Positions 1-10,301 of a stretch of 64,000 bases of DNA are shown here, piece by piece. Below the pieces are notes generated by a model that had not been told where the DNA came from, searched no databases, and saw only the letters and a program-made list of their open reading frames with translations. Source of the stretch: Prorocentrum cordatum (taxonomy: Eukaryota > Sar > Dinophyceae > Prorocentrales > Prorocentraceae); NCBI GenBank assembly GCA_963575745.1, contig CAUYUJ010016693.1, positions 498,001 to 562,000 of the forward strand. The letters are read 5' to 3'. The translations under genes were made by a program, and so were the position numbers. Numbering within the stretch: the first letter of the stretch is position 1; every line of letters starts with the position of its first letter.

Positions 1-548
1 GAACAACTCGGCCAGCATGCAGCAGAAGGAGGAGCACTTGATGAGGGAACACTCGATGCATGGGGCGTCGCCTTCCGCGTCGTCAACTCCTACCGCAACT
101 GCAGTGAATGAGCCCACCATTTCTTTTCCCACGCCAGATTTTTACAATCATTTTACGCTGGAGATGACCTAGGGAACGAGGTCAAAACCGGCAGCCAGCT
201 GGCATGGATCGCCAGCAAACTGATTCGAAGGACCCTCGAGGCAACAGCCTTACGGGCAGCGTTTTTCATTTCGGATAGTTATCAGGACATTCGGCCAATG
301 GAAAACGGCCCCCCTCCCCCAAAGAGGTCCAAGGGGAAGAAGAATGTCTGCTGGAGAGTTTCACACATTATATATTACGATCCTGGTCATAGGATATGGC
401 AGGGTAGGCTCGAATCCAAAGACGACCAACGGACGATAATTAAAAATTCAGGGGTGCATAATTCGGAGTTGGCCCTCCAGGGCTCCGCAGGAGCCTCGCC
501 CCCCTCCTCGAGCCCCCCCCCCCCCACGTTGGTTCATCCCCTGGGGAG

Positions 549-1350
549 ATGGAGGTTCGCGCGTCGTCTTGCCCCCCCATCCCCCCCCCCCCCCCCTCTT
601 GCCCTCCCCCCCCCCCCCCCATGTCCGCTCGAGAGAAAAGCGCTGCCCATCACCATGGAGGCCAAGAGGGCAACGGCATGAATAGCCAGAGCCAGCTGGA
701 GCAGCATGAAGGCGAGCAAGATAGCACGATAAGTCACTTGTGCACGCCTGGAGCTTGCAAGCCTAGCCTGGAGGTTCTTTTGTCCTCTCCCGCCCCCCTC
801 CTCGAACTGGTGCCCCTGCAGGATATGATCCAAGCGGGAGTGAACGAAGATGTTCCCAGGATTGCGACTAACATGGCCCCTTCCAGGCCCATAACTCCGT
901 CTACCTCTCACATTTATACTGATGGGTCCCACTACGGGAAAGGAATGCCCCGCGCGGCATGGGCCTTCGTGGTCATCGCGGAAGGTGCGGAAGGTGTCTC
1001 TCTGTGGGGATGTTGGAGGCGTAAACTCGAGGACTCTTGCTCCATGGGACTGAACACTGAAAACTCGAATAACACGACGTTGGAGCTCCTTGGCCTTGTT
1101 TGGGCTGCGTTGTGGGTCATCACGTGTCCTTTTGAGGTGGAGTTCCATGTCGCCAGTGATTCTCCCAGTGCGATAGGTGCGGCCATCGGGCAGAGCTGCA
1201 CGCGATCTGATAGAGATCTTGCGAGGCTCCTAACGCAGATTTGGGCCATTGCTTGCATGCATAACCGGGTGAGCATATAGCGCGAGAAAAGCCACAGCGG
1301 ACATCGTTGGAACACGCTTGCTGACAATCTTGCTAAAGCTACGGCTTGTG
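549..1350 (+). pseudogene. LINE A RNase H domain, broken by an in-frame stop
   Basis: The frame reads HIYTDGSHYGKG (first Asp at 921-923), then TLELLGL with the catalytic Glu, then ASDSPSAIG with the second Asp. An in-frame TAG at 1278-1280 falls just before KSHSGHRWNTLADNLAKA, which carries the last RNase H motif (H..GH..N..AD). All four acidic positions are therefore present, but the chain is cut. The domain lies upstream of the endonuclease, whereas most described LINEs carry RNase H after RT. The first part of the open frame (549-900) is Pro-rich from poly-C runs and carries no recognisable domain. Confidence 0.8.
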
Positions 1351-1595
1351 AAAGCATGCCCCCCTCGAAGGTTCCTTTTCCCCTCTCTTGGACGCAAGCG
1401 ATTTTTTACACATGCAGTCGCGAGTGGGAGTGGATTGAGGCTGCGCAACGAGGGGATAAGGAGGATGGAGGAGCTTACCCTAAGGTCACCTTGGGTAGCC
1501 AAGGAAGCTTTTCAGGCGCCCTTCCCTCCTCTCAAGTGGTTCCCACCCCTCTGGGCGCCCCTGAAAGGAAGCGCGGCAGGGGCCCCATAATTAAA

Positions 1596-2320
1596 TTGCG
1601 AACGGCAACTTTCAACGCGCAGTCTCTCAGAGCCGACGGCAGAAGAGGCACCAAGGGGAAGCAGAGACAGGCCCGCTTGCTCTTTCAGGAACAGATGCAT
1701 AAGGATGGGGCCCATTCTATCGGGGTCCAGGAACGCCGAAACGCCCGAGGTACCCCCCGTCAAGGAAACCTCATGTTTTTCTCGGTTGAACTTTGGGTGA
1801 ACATATGCACCCCGCATTGCGAGAAAGGTGGCAAAGCGTTGCGTTTCAAACAACAACACATTCAGATCCTTCATATGACCCCACGCATCATGATTGTGCA
1901 AAGTGTGGCTCCCGCTTTTCGGGCCACCGCTGCTGTCGCCCACGCTCCGCACACGGGAGCTTCCCCCATCGAGTGCCAAGCATTTTGGCGTGAGCTTCCT
2001 GGGTTAGATATGCGGTGGCCGCCAGACTTTTTTTTCATTGACGCGAATGCCAGGCTTGGGTCACACCAAAGCAAGGCGGTGTCGCCCAGCGGACCAGCGA
2101 CAGAAGAAGACAGACATGGGCGTCTCATGCACCAGACTATTCTGGAGAGTGACCTCATTGTTGCTAACACTTACCGTTGCACGGGGGAGGGATACACGTA
2201 TTACACGAGAAACGGCCCCCCCCCACAGGATTGACTATGTTGCGATCTCCCCCCAGTGGCTCCCTGCCCTCCGGGACACCAAGGTGTTGAAACATCTAGA
2301 CCATATCAGGGGGGCATAGC
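1596..2320 (+). pseudogene. LINE A EEP (APE-type) endonuclease domain
   Basis: Motifs in order are ATFNAQSL at the start, GVQERR (the QE metal-binding Glu), VAHAPHTGA, FFIDANARLG (the D.N motif) and, after a frame change in the C run near 2217-2225, HRIDYVAIS. This is the exonuclease-endonuclease-phosphatase fold that nicks target DNA in APE-type LINEs. A stop at 2317-2319 follows. The His of the final SDH-like motif is seen only loosely as DHLPVLASFEW in a further frame. Confidence 0.8.
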
Positions 2321-2392
2321 GATCATCTTCCCGTTCTTGCGTCATTCGAATGGCATGCTGCCGGCAGCAGCAAATCCAATCACCCCCCCCCC

Positions 2393-2824
2393 ATGTTGGA
2401 CAAGCACAAAATGAGCGGCCCCCAGGCGTGCCAAGATTTTCCGGCCCAATTGGAACAAGCTTGCCTCCCCCCCTGGGATCTTGACCCCAACCTCCACTAC
2501 GCTCAGGTTTTGGATGTTTTGCGTAGCTTTTCCCAGGTTGCTTTCGGGATAGCCAGGTCAGACCCAGGAAACCGTATACCCCCCCCCCCACCCACCTTTG
2601 TTTTGATTCGCGCCAGGGGGGCGATTCGCAAGACCCTCTACATGATGAGAATTGACGCTGCCCGAGGTGGGTTTCTGCCACCTACCGTGCAACAGGCTGA
2701 GGATCTGACCAGTCCGTTGCAGCCAGCCTTCTCCTCTTCCATCCCCTTGCCCATGCCCCCCCCTCCCCCCCCCCTCCAGTCGGCCCCCTGCCCAGTTTGT
2801 CAAGAAGAGCATAGAATTGTTTGA
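2393..2824 (+). pseudogene. LINE A linker between endonuclease and RT
   Basis: Open frame MLDKHKMSGPQACQDF...PPWDLDPNLHYAQ. It resembles, by position and composition, the EEP-RT connector of dinoflagellate LINEs (element pairs such as PPW.L and a helix-rich stretch). Poly-C runs at about 2580-2590 and 2757-2772 insert proline tracts. No independent function is assigned. Confidence 0.5.
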
Positions 2825-4343
2825 ATATCGGCTGCACCTGGTGTCTTTCATAGCGAGTGCGCATGAGCAGTTGCAGAAGGCGCTCGATCATGACTTCAGT
2901 GCTTTTTTGATGAAACATGGGCAGGACGCCAAAACCTCGATCGAAGGCAGGAACAGCAGGGCCGAATGGAACCATGCGCGCACGTTGTTGAGCTTCGGGG
3001 GACAAAGACACAGGGCCCCTTTTGTGACCCCTATCAGGAGGGCCCCTGATGGATTCATAATAAGTATACCGCAAGTAGACGCTGACGATATGCAACAGCA
3101 CTTTGCTAAGGTTGAGTCAGGGGTTGAGTTGTCACGAGAACGATTCCACTTGGATTACAATGCCAGCCAAGGGAAGCTGAATCAAGAGGTCGAGCGGAAG
3201 ATTGGAAATATCATCTCCAAAGCTGAGGTTGCACTTTTGATCCGTCGGGCCCCCAAAGGAAAGGCCCCTGGTCCCGATGGGATCACGAACGATCTCCTGC
3301 GCGCGGCCCCCAAGGGAACCTCACGGATCCTCCACCCCCTCATGGTGAACATGGGCCTGGCGGCCACTGAACCCGTTGAGATCAGGCTCGCACAGGTGGT
3401 CTCTTGTTACACAGGAAAAGGCGACATTAGCATGGCGGCTTGCTACCGCCGCATTCTCTTACCTAACGCCATCCTCAAATTGCACCATGCTCATGTCCGC
3501 TCCAAGGCTAAGAATATCATCTGTAGCACCTTGCGGGGGGAACAATGCGGTGGCCGCCCTGGAGTGGGGGCTGATTTTGCTTGCCTGTACGTGCGCAATA
3601 GATTACACGACATTGCGCTTCGAAAAAAGACGGCAATTGTTATGTTTCTTGGCCTTGCTGCCGCCTTTTATTCTGTGGCGAGGCAACTGGTTCTCGCCCT
3701 CCCGCACGAGGAAGAGCAAGTTATTGCGGTGGTCTCGGGCCTGCCGGTTCCTCTTGCGCTCCGAGACGCGATCTTGCAGCTGGCGGAGGGCCCGGCCCTG
3801 GGCGCCTTGATCGAGGACCAACACCTGCTGGAGTTGGTTCGCGCCGCCCAAGCGGGGTCGCGGTGGCAATTTCGGAGGTCCCAGAAATATGTGGCCCCGA
3901 CCCTCGGCACGAAGCCTGGTGCGGTTTTTGCTTGTGACATGTTCAATGCCGCGTTTGCTCCGATCGTCCGAGGGATTCAGAGAGACATGGAGCAGAACCA
4001 GCTGACTTCGGAGCTTCCTGGATGCGAAGGTCCGTTCCTGGGAATCGTGGACCCAGTGGTCCCGCTGGCTTCCTCCGTGCATGTTGACGACAACACCGCG
4101 ATTGGAGAAATCGAAGATGCCAGCTTGGCCACTTGCGTGGCTGACAAAAGGTTAGACATTGTGTATAAGCATGTGAGTAACCACGGCCTGAGGATGAATG
4201 ACACTAAAACTGTTGTGCTGATTAAGACCGCTGGTAAAAAATCTAGCATTGCCCAGCAACACCTTTTTGGAGACAGCACTGGAGCGGGTGCTGAGGTTGT
4301 CTCAAGATCACGCGGTCAAGGTTCGCGTTGTGAGAACATATAA
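2817..4343 (+). pseudogene. LINE A reverse transcriptase, first catalytic Asp changed to Gly
   Basis: A 508-codon open frame with RT motifs in order: KGKAPGPDGI (3256-3285), GKGDISMAACYRRILLPNAI, GEQCGGRPGVGADFAC, MFLGLAAAFYSVARQ, GTKPGAVFACDMFNAAFAPI, VHVDDNTAI (HVDD at 4079-4090) and HGLRMNDTKTVVL. The motif normally F-L-D-L..AF has Gly (GGC, 3651-3653) in place of the catalytic Asp, so the enzyme should be dead even where the frame is open. The two Asp of the DD box remain. The open frame changes near 4260-4320, after which the thumb continues in another frame. Confidence 0.88.
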
Positions 4344-5280
4344 GTTGCTCGGGGCTTACCTCACCGATGAAATGAACCTTAACGCCGAGATCAACCACCG
4401 TGTGAGCTCCATGAGAGCTGATCTTCGGCCTATCAGGTCGAGTATTGCCCCGCGTAAGGCCTTGCCTACCACCAGTAAGATTAGGTATACCGATAGCATT
4501 GCGGGGTCTAAGCTGTTGTGCAATACGTGTGTTTGGGGAATGCTTAACAAGAGCCAACTGAGGAGAATGAGCACCGCCCAGGCCGATATGTACCGAGCGG
4601 CGCTGGCTATGCCGAGGCACAAAGAAGGAAGACACCACCCGGATAGAGAAGTCCTGCATAACTCTCAGAGGGTGAGAATGGAGGTTGTTCTTAGGGTTGC
4701 CCGCCTCCGCTTGCTCCCTCGGGTTTTGTCTCATGCCTCCTCATCCCTCCTCCGCATCCTTGATCTCACTTGCAACACATCAGGGACGCGGGCGAATGCC
4801 CTCATGCAGGACACGCATTGGCTTAATACCCGGGTTAGAAAGAAAGGCATCCCAGGACAAGGGCGTTTTGAGGACTGGGTGTCATTTGCTAGACAAGCGC
4901 CAAAACATGTCCTGGGGACCGTTCGCAGGGCCGCTATAAGTGATAGGAACCTGGAAAGCGAGATCCACCTTGAGAAGCATCATCTTGAGCTGTTGGGCGC
5001 CATGTTTAAAGGGAGAAGAATTGATTTCACTCTTAGCCAGCCGACGGAGCAGGAAGATAATGCTGCCCAGCAATATTGATGCTACGATTGTGGTTTCGTT
5101 TGCTATTCGTCGGCGGCCTTGCAGACCCACATTACGAAGACCCACCGCAGCGAGAGTGATCCTGACAATTGGGCGGCGGGGTCTTTATGTCAAATATGCC
5201 TGACTGATTTTCATTGCCGTGCCAGACTTGTCAAACATCCTAAGAGAGTGCCAAGGTGTGCGCACTCTTGGTTGCAAAGT
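4315..5280 (+). pseudogene. LINE A RT thumb and C2H2-like zinc fingers
   Basis: The thumb reads KVRVVRTYKLLGAYLTDEMN, then NAEINHRV, and a later CNTCVWGMLNKSQLRRM, matching the LG..(L/I)...G....EI..R and W...M pattern after the RT palm. After QQY an in-frame TGA (5077-5079) is followed in the same frame by CYDCGFVC...LQTHITKTH, a C-x2-C finger, then CQICLTDFHCRARLVKHPK. A finger pair after RT is usual in elements of this group and may bind nucleic acid. The stop separates the fingers from the RT chain. Confidence 0.7.
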
Positions 5281-6220
5281 GGCAGAGCTATAGAGCGCAG
5301 CCTGGATGAATGCAAGGCCGCTGACCGAGTTTTCCACAGAAAAGACAAGCAAAAAGGGTTGCATGACAATTATGCTGAGAGCAGTGCCCACCGTTGTACG
5401 TACGGGCCACCCGTTGGACCCTTGCTCCCCCCTCCTGCCCGCGCCCCCTTTCTTCCCGTCCTCTCTCAGGTGTGTTTGGATCAGGAAGGAGGCAACGAGG
5501 AAGTCCAGAAGATTGTTTGGCCAGCGGATTTGTCCCCTCCTCCTATGCCTTGCATTGTTACAATTGACGGGCAGGACAAAGTGGATTCCGCGTTTGAGCA
5601 ACAGGCTCGCATTCAGAAGAACCTCCTAGGTCGGCAGGTGCAGGTCGTTCGTATTAGAAGCACCCAAGCGGGAGAGGCCCAACTTTGGGCTAGGAGGATT
5701 CTTGATGGGGTTGTGTCGGCTGTCATAAGTTCCCCCCCCCGACAAGACGTGGAACCCCGCTCGCAGTGGATATGACGGGGGATCCAGCCTCCCCCCCCTC
5801 CGTTCTGTCTCCTCCCCCATGTGTCTTGGGACCCTCAGCGAGGTTGAATATAAGCAGGTGGCCGGAGCTAACGCTCTTTCGCGTCTGTCGACCATCATGT
5901 TTTATGCCGCCGCCGAGGCCAAGATCCCAATGATTCTCACCAACCCGAAAGGAATCGTCGGATATCCCGACCCCTGGGAGGATGAACCTGTTCGATGGGC
6001 CAGCTCGCACAGGGAAAGCTATAAGACCCATCGATCCTTGCCCCGCAGGTGGAGTCCCGACCGCGCCCAAACGATACTGGCTAGCACTGCTCTTTCTCTG
6101 CCCCCTTTTGGCAGCCAGGCGGATGTGGATGAGTGGGCGGGGGATGTGCCTCTTCTCTTTTGCACCGCCATCGCTGCCGCCGCTTATCAAGAGATGTCGG
6201 GGGGGGGCCACGGGGAGTGA
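5281..6220 (+). pseudogene. LINE A C-terminal domain (unassigned)
   Basis: Two open frames (to 5775 and 5819-6220) separated by a frame change in C-rich sequence at 5730-5820. They contain ARRILDGVVSAVISSPPRQD and later NPKGIVGYPDPWEDEP. Similar segments follow RT in other dinoflagellate LINEs as I recall them, but I know no function. Retained as part of LINE A because orientation and spacing are continuous. Confidence 0.45.
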
Positions 6221-6341
6221 CCCGTACCAGGGCACCACCGCCCTTGATGCGGGGGAGGAGCCTATTGGGGGTAACCTCCTCCTCTGCACGTGCACTGTTT
6301 CTTCCTTAGGATTGGCAGCTTGAACCACATATCATCAGGTC

Positions 6342-6427
6342 GAGAGAGAGAGAGAGGAGGAGGAGGAGGAGGAGGAGGAGGAGGAGGAGGAGGAGGAGGA
6401 GGAGGAGGAGGAGGAGGAGGAGGAGGA
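6342..6427. repeat. GA/GGA microsatellite at LINE A 3' end
   Basis: GAGAGAGAGA followed by about 24 GGA triplets. It directly follows the last recognisable LINE A sequence and could be its 3' tail or a later expansion. The 6430-6605 stretch after it is very GC-rich with no recognisable gene. Confidence 0.9.
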
Positions 6428-6605
6428 CGGCCTCTCTCCTCCTTCCTGCAGCTCGCCCTCCCCCCGCCCCTGGACGAGACCGCTCCCCGAGCGCACAGGC
6501 CTTCGGAGCCCCGCCCGGACTGCCCGGGCCGAGGCCGGGCCCAGCGCGCCGGCGCGGGGCACCGCCGGGGGCGGAGGCCCGGCGGGCCGAGCGTGGACCC
6601 TAAAG

Positions 6606-6830
6606 GAGCCCAGGGGCACACAGATAAACACACACACACACGAATACACACAGATTAACACAGTCCCTATGTTTTCCCGTAGGGTCCTATTTTTGTCCCG
6701 TGCTCTCCACTATTTTCTGGGTCTGTGTCTTCCCCCCCCCCACTTCCCATATGTTCCTTCTATTTTCCTGGAGGTCGACGATGAATTGTGTCTGTGTGTG
6801 TGTGTGTCTTTCCCTCCCGGGACCCCCAGA
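6606..6830 (+). repeat. dispersed repeat family A, copy 1
   Basis: Shares with 13690-13870 and 44431-44590 a CACA-rich start, a CCCATATGTTC / TATTTTC block and the core GAGGTCGACGATNAATTGTG followed by CTGTGTGT and TTTCCCCTCC. All three copies have the same orientation. No coding content and no clear TIR. Confidence 0.65.
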
Positions 6831-7059
6831 ACTCCGCGCGGACCTCGGGGAGCGCATGCTTGTGAGGACTCCCCTTCTTCAGGGGCTCTCAGCTTCGCGC
6901 CCCGCGCGAAGCGCGACGTGCGCAGCGCGAACAGCTTGGCGCTCTCGCGCCGCCTCCCAGGGGAGGCGAGGAGGACGAGGGGGAATCGGAGCCGAACCGC
7001 GAAGCGCGAATCATTTCGCGCCCTCGAGGACGCCCTCACTTCTTCGACGCACGCACTTC
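6830..7059. other. GC-rich non-coding stretch with short hairpins
   Basis: Contains CTTCGCGCCCCGCGCGAAG and similar self-complementary GC words. No gene is supported on either strand. Confidence 0.4.
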
Positions 7060-7204
7060 CAAGGTTCGGGCTCCCATAGAGGGCATATAATCCATCCCCA
7101 CAATAGTCGCCCCGACACGCGAAGCCGTTTCGTAAGCGCATCCATAGAAGGAATCGAACAGGGCAGGGCTGTTTGAGAAACGCCCAGGGCCGTTTAATAA
7201 ACGC
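7060..7204 (+). repeat. dispersed repeat, copy 1 (GGGCAGGGCTGTTT type)
   Basis: Aligns with 43618-43755: a GCGAANCCGTTT block, then GGGCAGGGCTGTTT, then AAACGCCCAGGGC. The second copy lies immediately before T-palindrome copy 2. Confidence 0.6.
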
Positions 7205-7249
7205 CAATCATTGGGTCTGGGTGGTTTTTCCTCCCTTGATTTTACTGAC

Positions 7250-7450
7250 CCGGGCCAATGCAAACATGGGTCGGTCGGGCTCTGCGAGATCCTGCAGGAA
7301 AGCCTGCAACGTCCTGTAGGATCCTGTGGGCTTCTGCGCGCTAGCCCGGGTCAATGCACCCCTGGCTCTCCAAAATCCTGCCACATGCGGCGATCCGGCT
7401 GATCTCCGTTTGTATCGACGCCCATCTCAAGGCTCCCGAAGGTGGCGGCA
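7250..7450 (+). repeat. dispersed repeat with GATCCTGCAGG words, copy 1
   Basis: CCGGGTCAATGCA and AGATCCTGCAGG words recur here, at 46255-46480 and, in part, at 38455-38505. They are followed by a shared TTTG-(C/T)-AT-(T/C)-GAC block. The local words are themselves palindromic. The 7450-7842 stretch after it is GC-rich with no supported gene. Confidence 0.55.
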
Positions 7451-7842
7451 CCAAAAAGGACCGATCCCTGAACTCCTCGGACCTCTCCCGGGGTGCGTTC
7501 TGACTGGGACTTCGAGCTCAGTCCAGCGGTGGCGACGAGGGCTTTCCAGGAGGCCTAAGACGTGGAAAACGAGGGAAAGGTAGAGGTACGGGTACCTTTT
7601 CCTCCTCTGAGAGAAGGGTGAGAAGTCGCCAGGCCCTGGGGGGGCCTACGAAGCTCTTGAAGGTGCGCTCCAGCGGGGTTGCGTCTGGCGGCGCGGCCGT
7701 CATCGCGCAGCGCCGCGCGCACAGCGGCGCGTGCTCATCCCGCGGCGGCGCCAGCGGTCGCGCTGCCGCGCTGGCGCTGCGGGGCGGCGCGGGCAGAGCT
7801 CTCGAGCAGAAACTGGTCAGAAAAATTAGGCACACCTCGTCT

Positions 7843-8022
7843 TACAGCGGAGGTCAGTCCACAAGAAACCTTCCAAAGGAACCCAGCCCTGAGACCCCAT
7901 GACGTCCATTGACTTTTGGCGTGGGAGCGTCACGCTTTCGAGAACAAAACCTTCGAAACCCAAGAAACCAAGGGCACCCTGGACGCAAGCAAAGTGTTTC
8001 TTGGCATGGGTCTCCACTGTTA
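7843..8022 (+). mobile_element. mariner-like MITE (CAGTG ends), copy 1
   Basis: A 180 bp element whose interior (CACAAGAAACC..., TTTTTGGCGTGGGA-type block, CGAAACCCAAGAAACC, GGCACCCTGGA, TGTTTCTTGGCATGGG) recurs at 42359-42538 and 44741-45158. The ends here are TA-CAGCGGAGG and TCTCCACTG-T-TA. The other copies show the cleaner TA-CAGTGRGGGCCC / GGGCCCTCACTG-TA. A TA flank and CAGTG start are typical of Tc1/mariner-derived MITEs. No transposase is encoded. Confidence 0.7.
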
Positions 8023-8468
8023 TGGGCAACTGCCGGGATGTCCTTGGTTGAGCGCGATGCAAGGCTTTTTGGCCTGAGTGGGGGGGGCCTTAGTCAGGCC
8101 AGCCTGAAGCTCGGACAGGGCTGGGCTGTGGCGGATTAGGCTCTGAATGTAACCAGAAGACAAAGACTGTACTTGCGGCTGTTTGAGCTCGGAATGCCCC
8201 GGCTTCTGTGACACGAGCCGTGGAAACTGGCTGGTGGCAGAGAAGAGTCATGCCGTGCGCCGACGCTGAGCTGGCTTCCTCCCCTCAGGGGGTCTCTTGA
8301 CAACGGCCAACCATCGCCTTCGCAGTTTTGCCCCGGGATTTCCTATTTTCAATGTTCCCTAACACCGGCGCGGACTCAACGAAGCACCGAACCGTCCACG
8401 CCGCGCTGCGTGCCTGATTCGCCGCACGCGGCGCGCACAGCAGAACATACACCTTGAATGTATCAATA
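8023..8468. other. no recognised gene
   Basis: Mixed-composition sequence between two TIR elements. Open frames here are short and unlike any family I know. Confidence 0.4.
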
Positions 8469-8659
8469 AGTCGGGCCTGTCCCCCTACAGGGCGATTTTC
8501 GATGAAAATTAAAAAATACCCTAACATACCCCCAAAAGGTAAAACATTCTCAAAACATAATCCCCATACTTTGTTTGGTATTTTTTGTTTTAAACAATAG
8601 GTTGCATGGAATTTGTTATTTGTCATGGAAAATATCCCTGTAGGGAGACAAGCCCGACT
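8469..8659 (+). mobile_element. 191 bp AT-rich TIR element
   Basis: The ends are inverted: AGTCGGGCCTGTCCCCCTAC at the left, and at the right the reverse complement AGTCGGGCTTGTCTCCCTAC, followed on both sides by AGGG. The interior is AT-rich, unlike the flanks. No target duplication is clear. Non-coding. Confidence 0.65.
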
Positions 8660-8696
8660 GAAAGGTATTGTGTGCTGCGTGTGCCCTGTGGTGACT

Positions 8697-8832
8697 CGCA
8701 GTCGCTCGGGGCTCCGTTCCCCGTGCAATTTGTTTCGACTCCGTGCGTGCATTTTTCTCGCGAGAGGATCAGACAGGCTCCTCGAGGGCCCTCGCCGGGG
8801 GAAACAAATGCACACGTCCGAGCGATGCCAAG
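8697..8832 (+). mobile_element. CATCGCTCGG-type TIR element, copy 1
   Basis: Left end CAGTCGCTCGGGGCTCC, right end CACGTCCGAGCGATGCCAAG, interior TTCCCCGTGCA. This is the most diverged of five copies (others at 40410, 41533, 41892, 45183). Non-coding. Confidence 0.6.
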
Positions 8833-8893
8833 GTGTGTGTACACGTGTGTGTGTGTGAATGTGTGTGTGTGAATGTGTGTGTGTGTGTGTGAA

Positions 8894-8922
<29 letters not shown>
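8829..8922. repeat. GT microsatellite
   Basis: Interrupted (GT)n with GTGAAT interruptions. Confidence 0.9.
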
Positions 8923-8926
<4 letters not shown>

Positions 8927-9243
8927 CTCCTTCTGGCCTCGTTCTGAGGCTGCGCCCCCCTTCTCCTCCCCCTTCTCTGCGTAATTCAAGCTCTACGCGG
9001 CCCGCTGACCTTCGACCCGAAGAGATGCGCTTACCTTCGACCGGAAGAGGTGTGTGTCGGGTTCCTGTACAAGGCGTTCCTTTGCAAGCACGTCGTCTTC
9101 GGCACCGCCTGATCCCGAGGCTTTGCCTCCTCCTGGCCTTGCCGTGAGGCCTCTCCTTCTGTCCCCCCCTCTCTGTTAATTCAAGCTTCGCGCGGCCCGC
9201 TTAGCTTCGACCGGAAGCGGTGCGCTCTCGACCCGCAAATCAA
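8923..9243 (+). repeat. two tandem ~190 bp units with CTTCGACCGGAAG hairpin words
   Basis: Both units contain CTCTG-TAATTCAAGCT, GCGGCCCGCT and CTTCGACCGGAAG. A third, shorter copy (CTCTGTTAATCAAAGCT ... CTCTCGACCCGC) lies at 44815-44880 inside the interrupted MITE. No coding content. Confidence 0.6.
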
Positions 9244-9245
9244 AT

Positions 9246-9367
9246 AAATGTGTGTGTGTGTGTGCGTGTGCGCGTTCGCGTGTTCGCGGCCCTCAGCCAG
9301 ACTTGATTACGCCACGCCGTCACCCGCCCGCATTGCCGCGACGCCAATACACGGGTGCGCGCGCGTG

Positions 9368-9427
<60 letters not shown>

Positions 9428-9475
9428 CTGCATGTGTGTGTGCTGTATGTATGTGCGTGCGTGCGTGCGTGCGTG
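9246..9475. repeat. GT/GC-T microsatellites
   Basis: (GT)n at about 9249-9270 and 9365-9425, then GTGC repeats to 9475, separated by unique sequence. Confidence 0.85.
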
Positions 9476-10061
9476 CATGTGTGGTGCTGCATGCCTGCTC
9501 AGAATGACTGGTGCCGTGTCGGGGTGGGGGGGGGGGTGTGACGTGCGCCTGGCTCCGAGTGGTCGCGTGTGTGCTGGCCTGTCTCCTCCCACAGCCAGGT
9601 CGCATCATCAGAGCAGTGCACTTTCCAGGGTCATCTTCCCCCGATCTCAGTCTGCACGTCGGGAGATGCATCTGCTAATCTGCGAAGAAGGGTTTCCACC
9701 TGCCCCAAGATCCCACCACTAGCGCCAGGATGGCGACCGCGCGCTAAACAACACAACCCGCTTAGGAGTTTCCGCTCCTTCTGTTTGCGATGATGCTGAT
9801 GCTGCCGCCGCCGTTGCCACTGCTGCTATGTGTTATGTCATGTTGGTGCGACTTTCCCTGTCACTGGGAGGGGCTCGAAGTGTACACCACGTCGTCTGGT
9901 CGGCCAAACATTGGTGTAAAGACACTCGCGCTTTGCAACCTGTGGGATGCGGGGCCTTTTCACCACGAGCTCTTTCGCCGAATTCACTTGCTCATTGGAC
10001 GGCTGGACGACGTGGTGCACACATCGAGCCATCGAGCCCCTGCAATTCACGCTCCGTTCCT
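9476..10061. other. intron 5 sequence of ZMYND10, no exon found
   Basis: Searched on the minus strand for the next ZMYND10 block (helical region with RY.TD) without success. The open frames present match no family I know. Confidence 0.4.
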
Positions 10062-10166
10062 GAACTTCCGCACGCACCAGTCCACCAGGTCCACCAGCGC
10101 GTCCCCCGCCTCCTCACACGTGGTGCGGTGGAAGAGGGCAACCTCTAGCAGGTTGGCGACGGAAGC
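10062..10166 (-). CDS. ZMYND10: ZMYND10 exon 5 (at least 35 codons; 3' border uncertain)
   Basis: Encodes ASVANLLEVALFHRTTCEEA then GDALVDLVDWCVRKF. This is residue-for-residue alignable with the human segment [20 protein letters not shown]... ending in D-Y-C-H-R-K-L. The acceptor is GCCAG before GCTTCC. Past RKF the frame meets a stop within five codons, so the exon must end near 10060, where CAG followed by GAACGG would be a non-canonical GA donor. The next exon, expected to continue the helical repeat region, was not found between 6.4 and 10 kb. Confidence 0.85.
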
Positions 10167-10301
10167 CTGGCATGGGCGCTGCAACGCTCGCGGGCCAGTC
10201 CCTGTAGAGGTCTCTGGAGGCTTCGGCATTCCCTTACACTTCCTCCTGTTCCTGCCTGCTTCTACATTAATGCCCCCGCATCATCTCTCCACTTCTCCTC
10301 T

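Larger units (their letters stand above)
1..6330 (+). mobile_element. LINE A: decayed non-LTR retrotransposon, RNase H-EEP-RT-ZnF order
   Basis: A single degenerate retrotransposon read in the plus direction. Bases 1-548 hold short coherent but unassignable open stretches, perhaps its N-terminal part, and the true 5' end may be left of the window. The order is RNase H (about 909-1350), EEP endonuclease (1596-2320), linker (2393-2824), RT (2817-4343), thumb (4315-5079), C2H2-like fingers (5080-5280) and a C-terminal domain to about 6220. Frame changes fall mainly at poly-C runs. The element ends near a GA/GGA microsatellite at 6342. It cannot be active. Confidence 0.85.
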
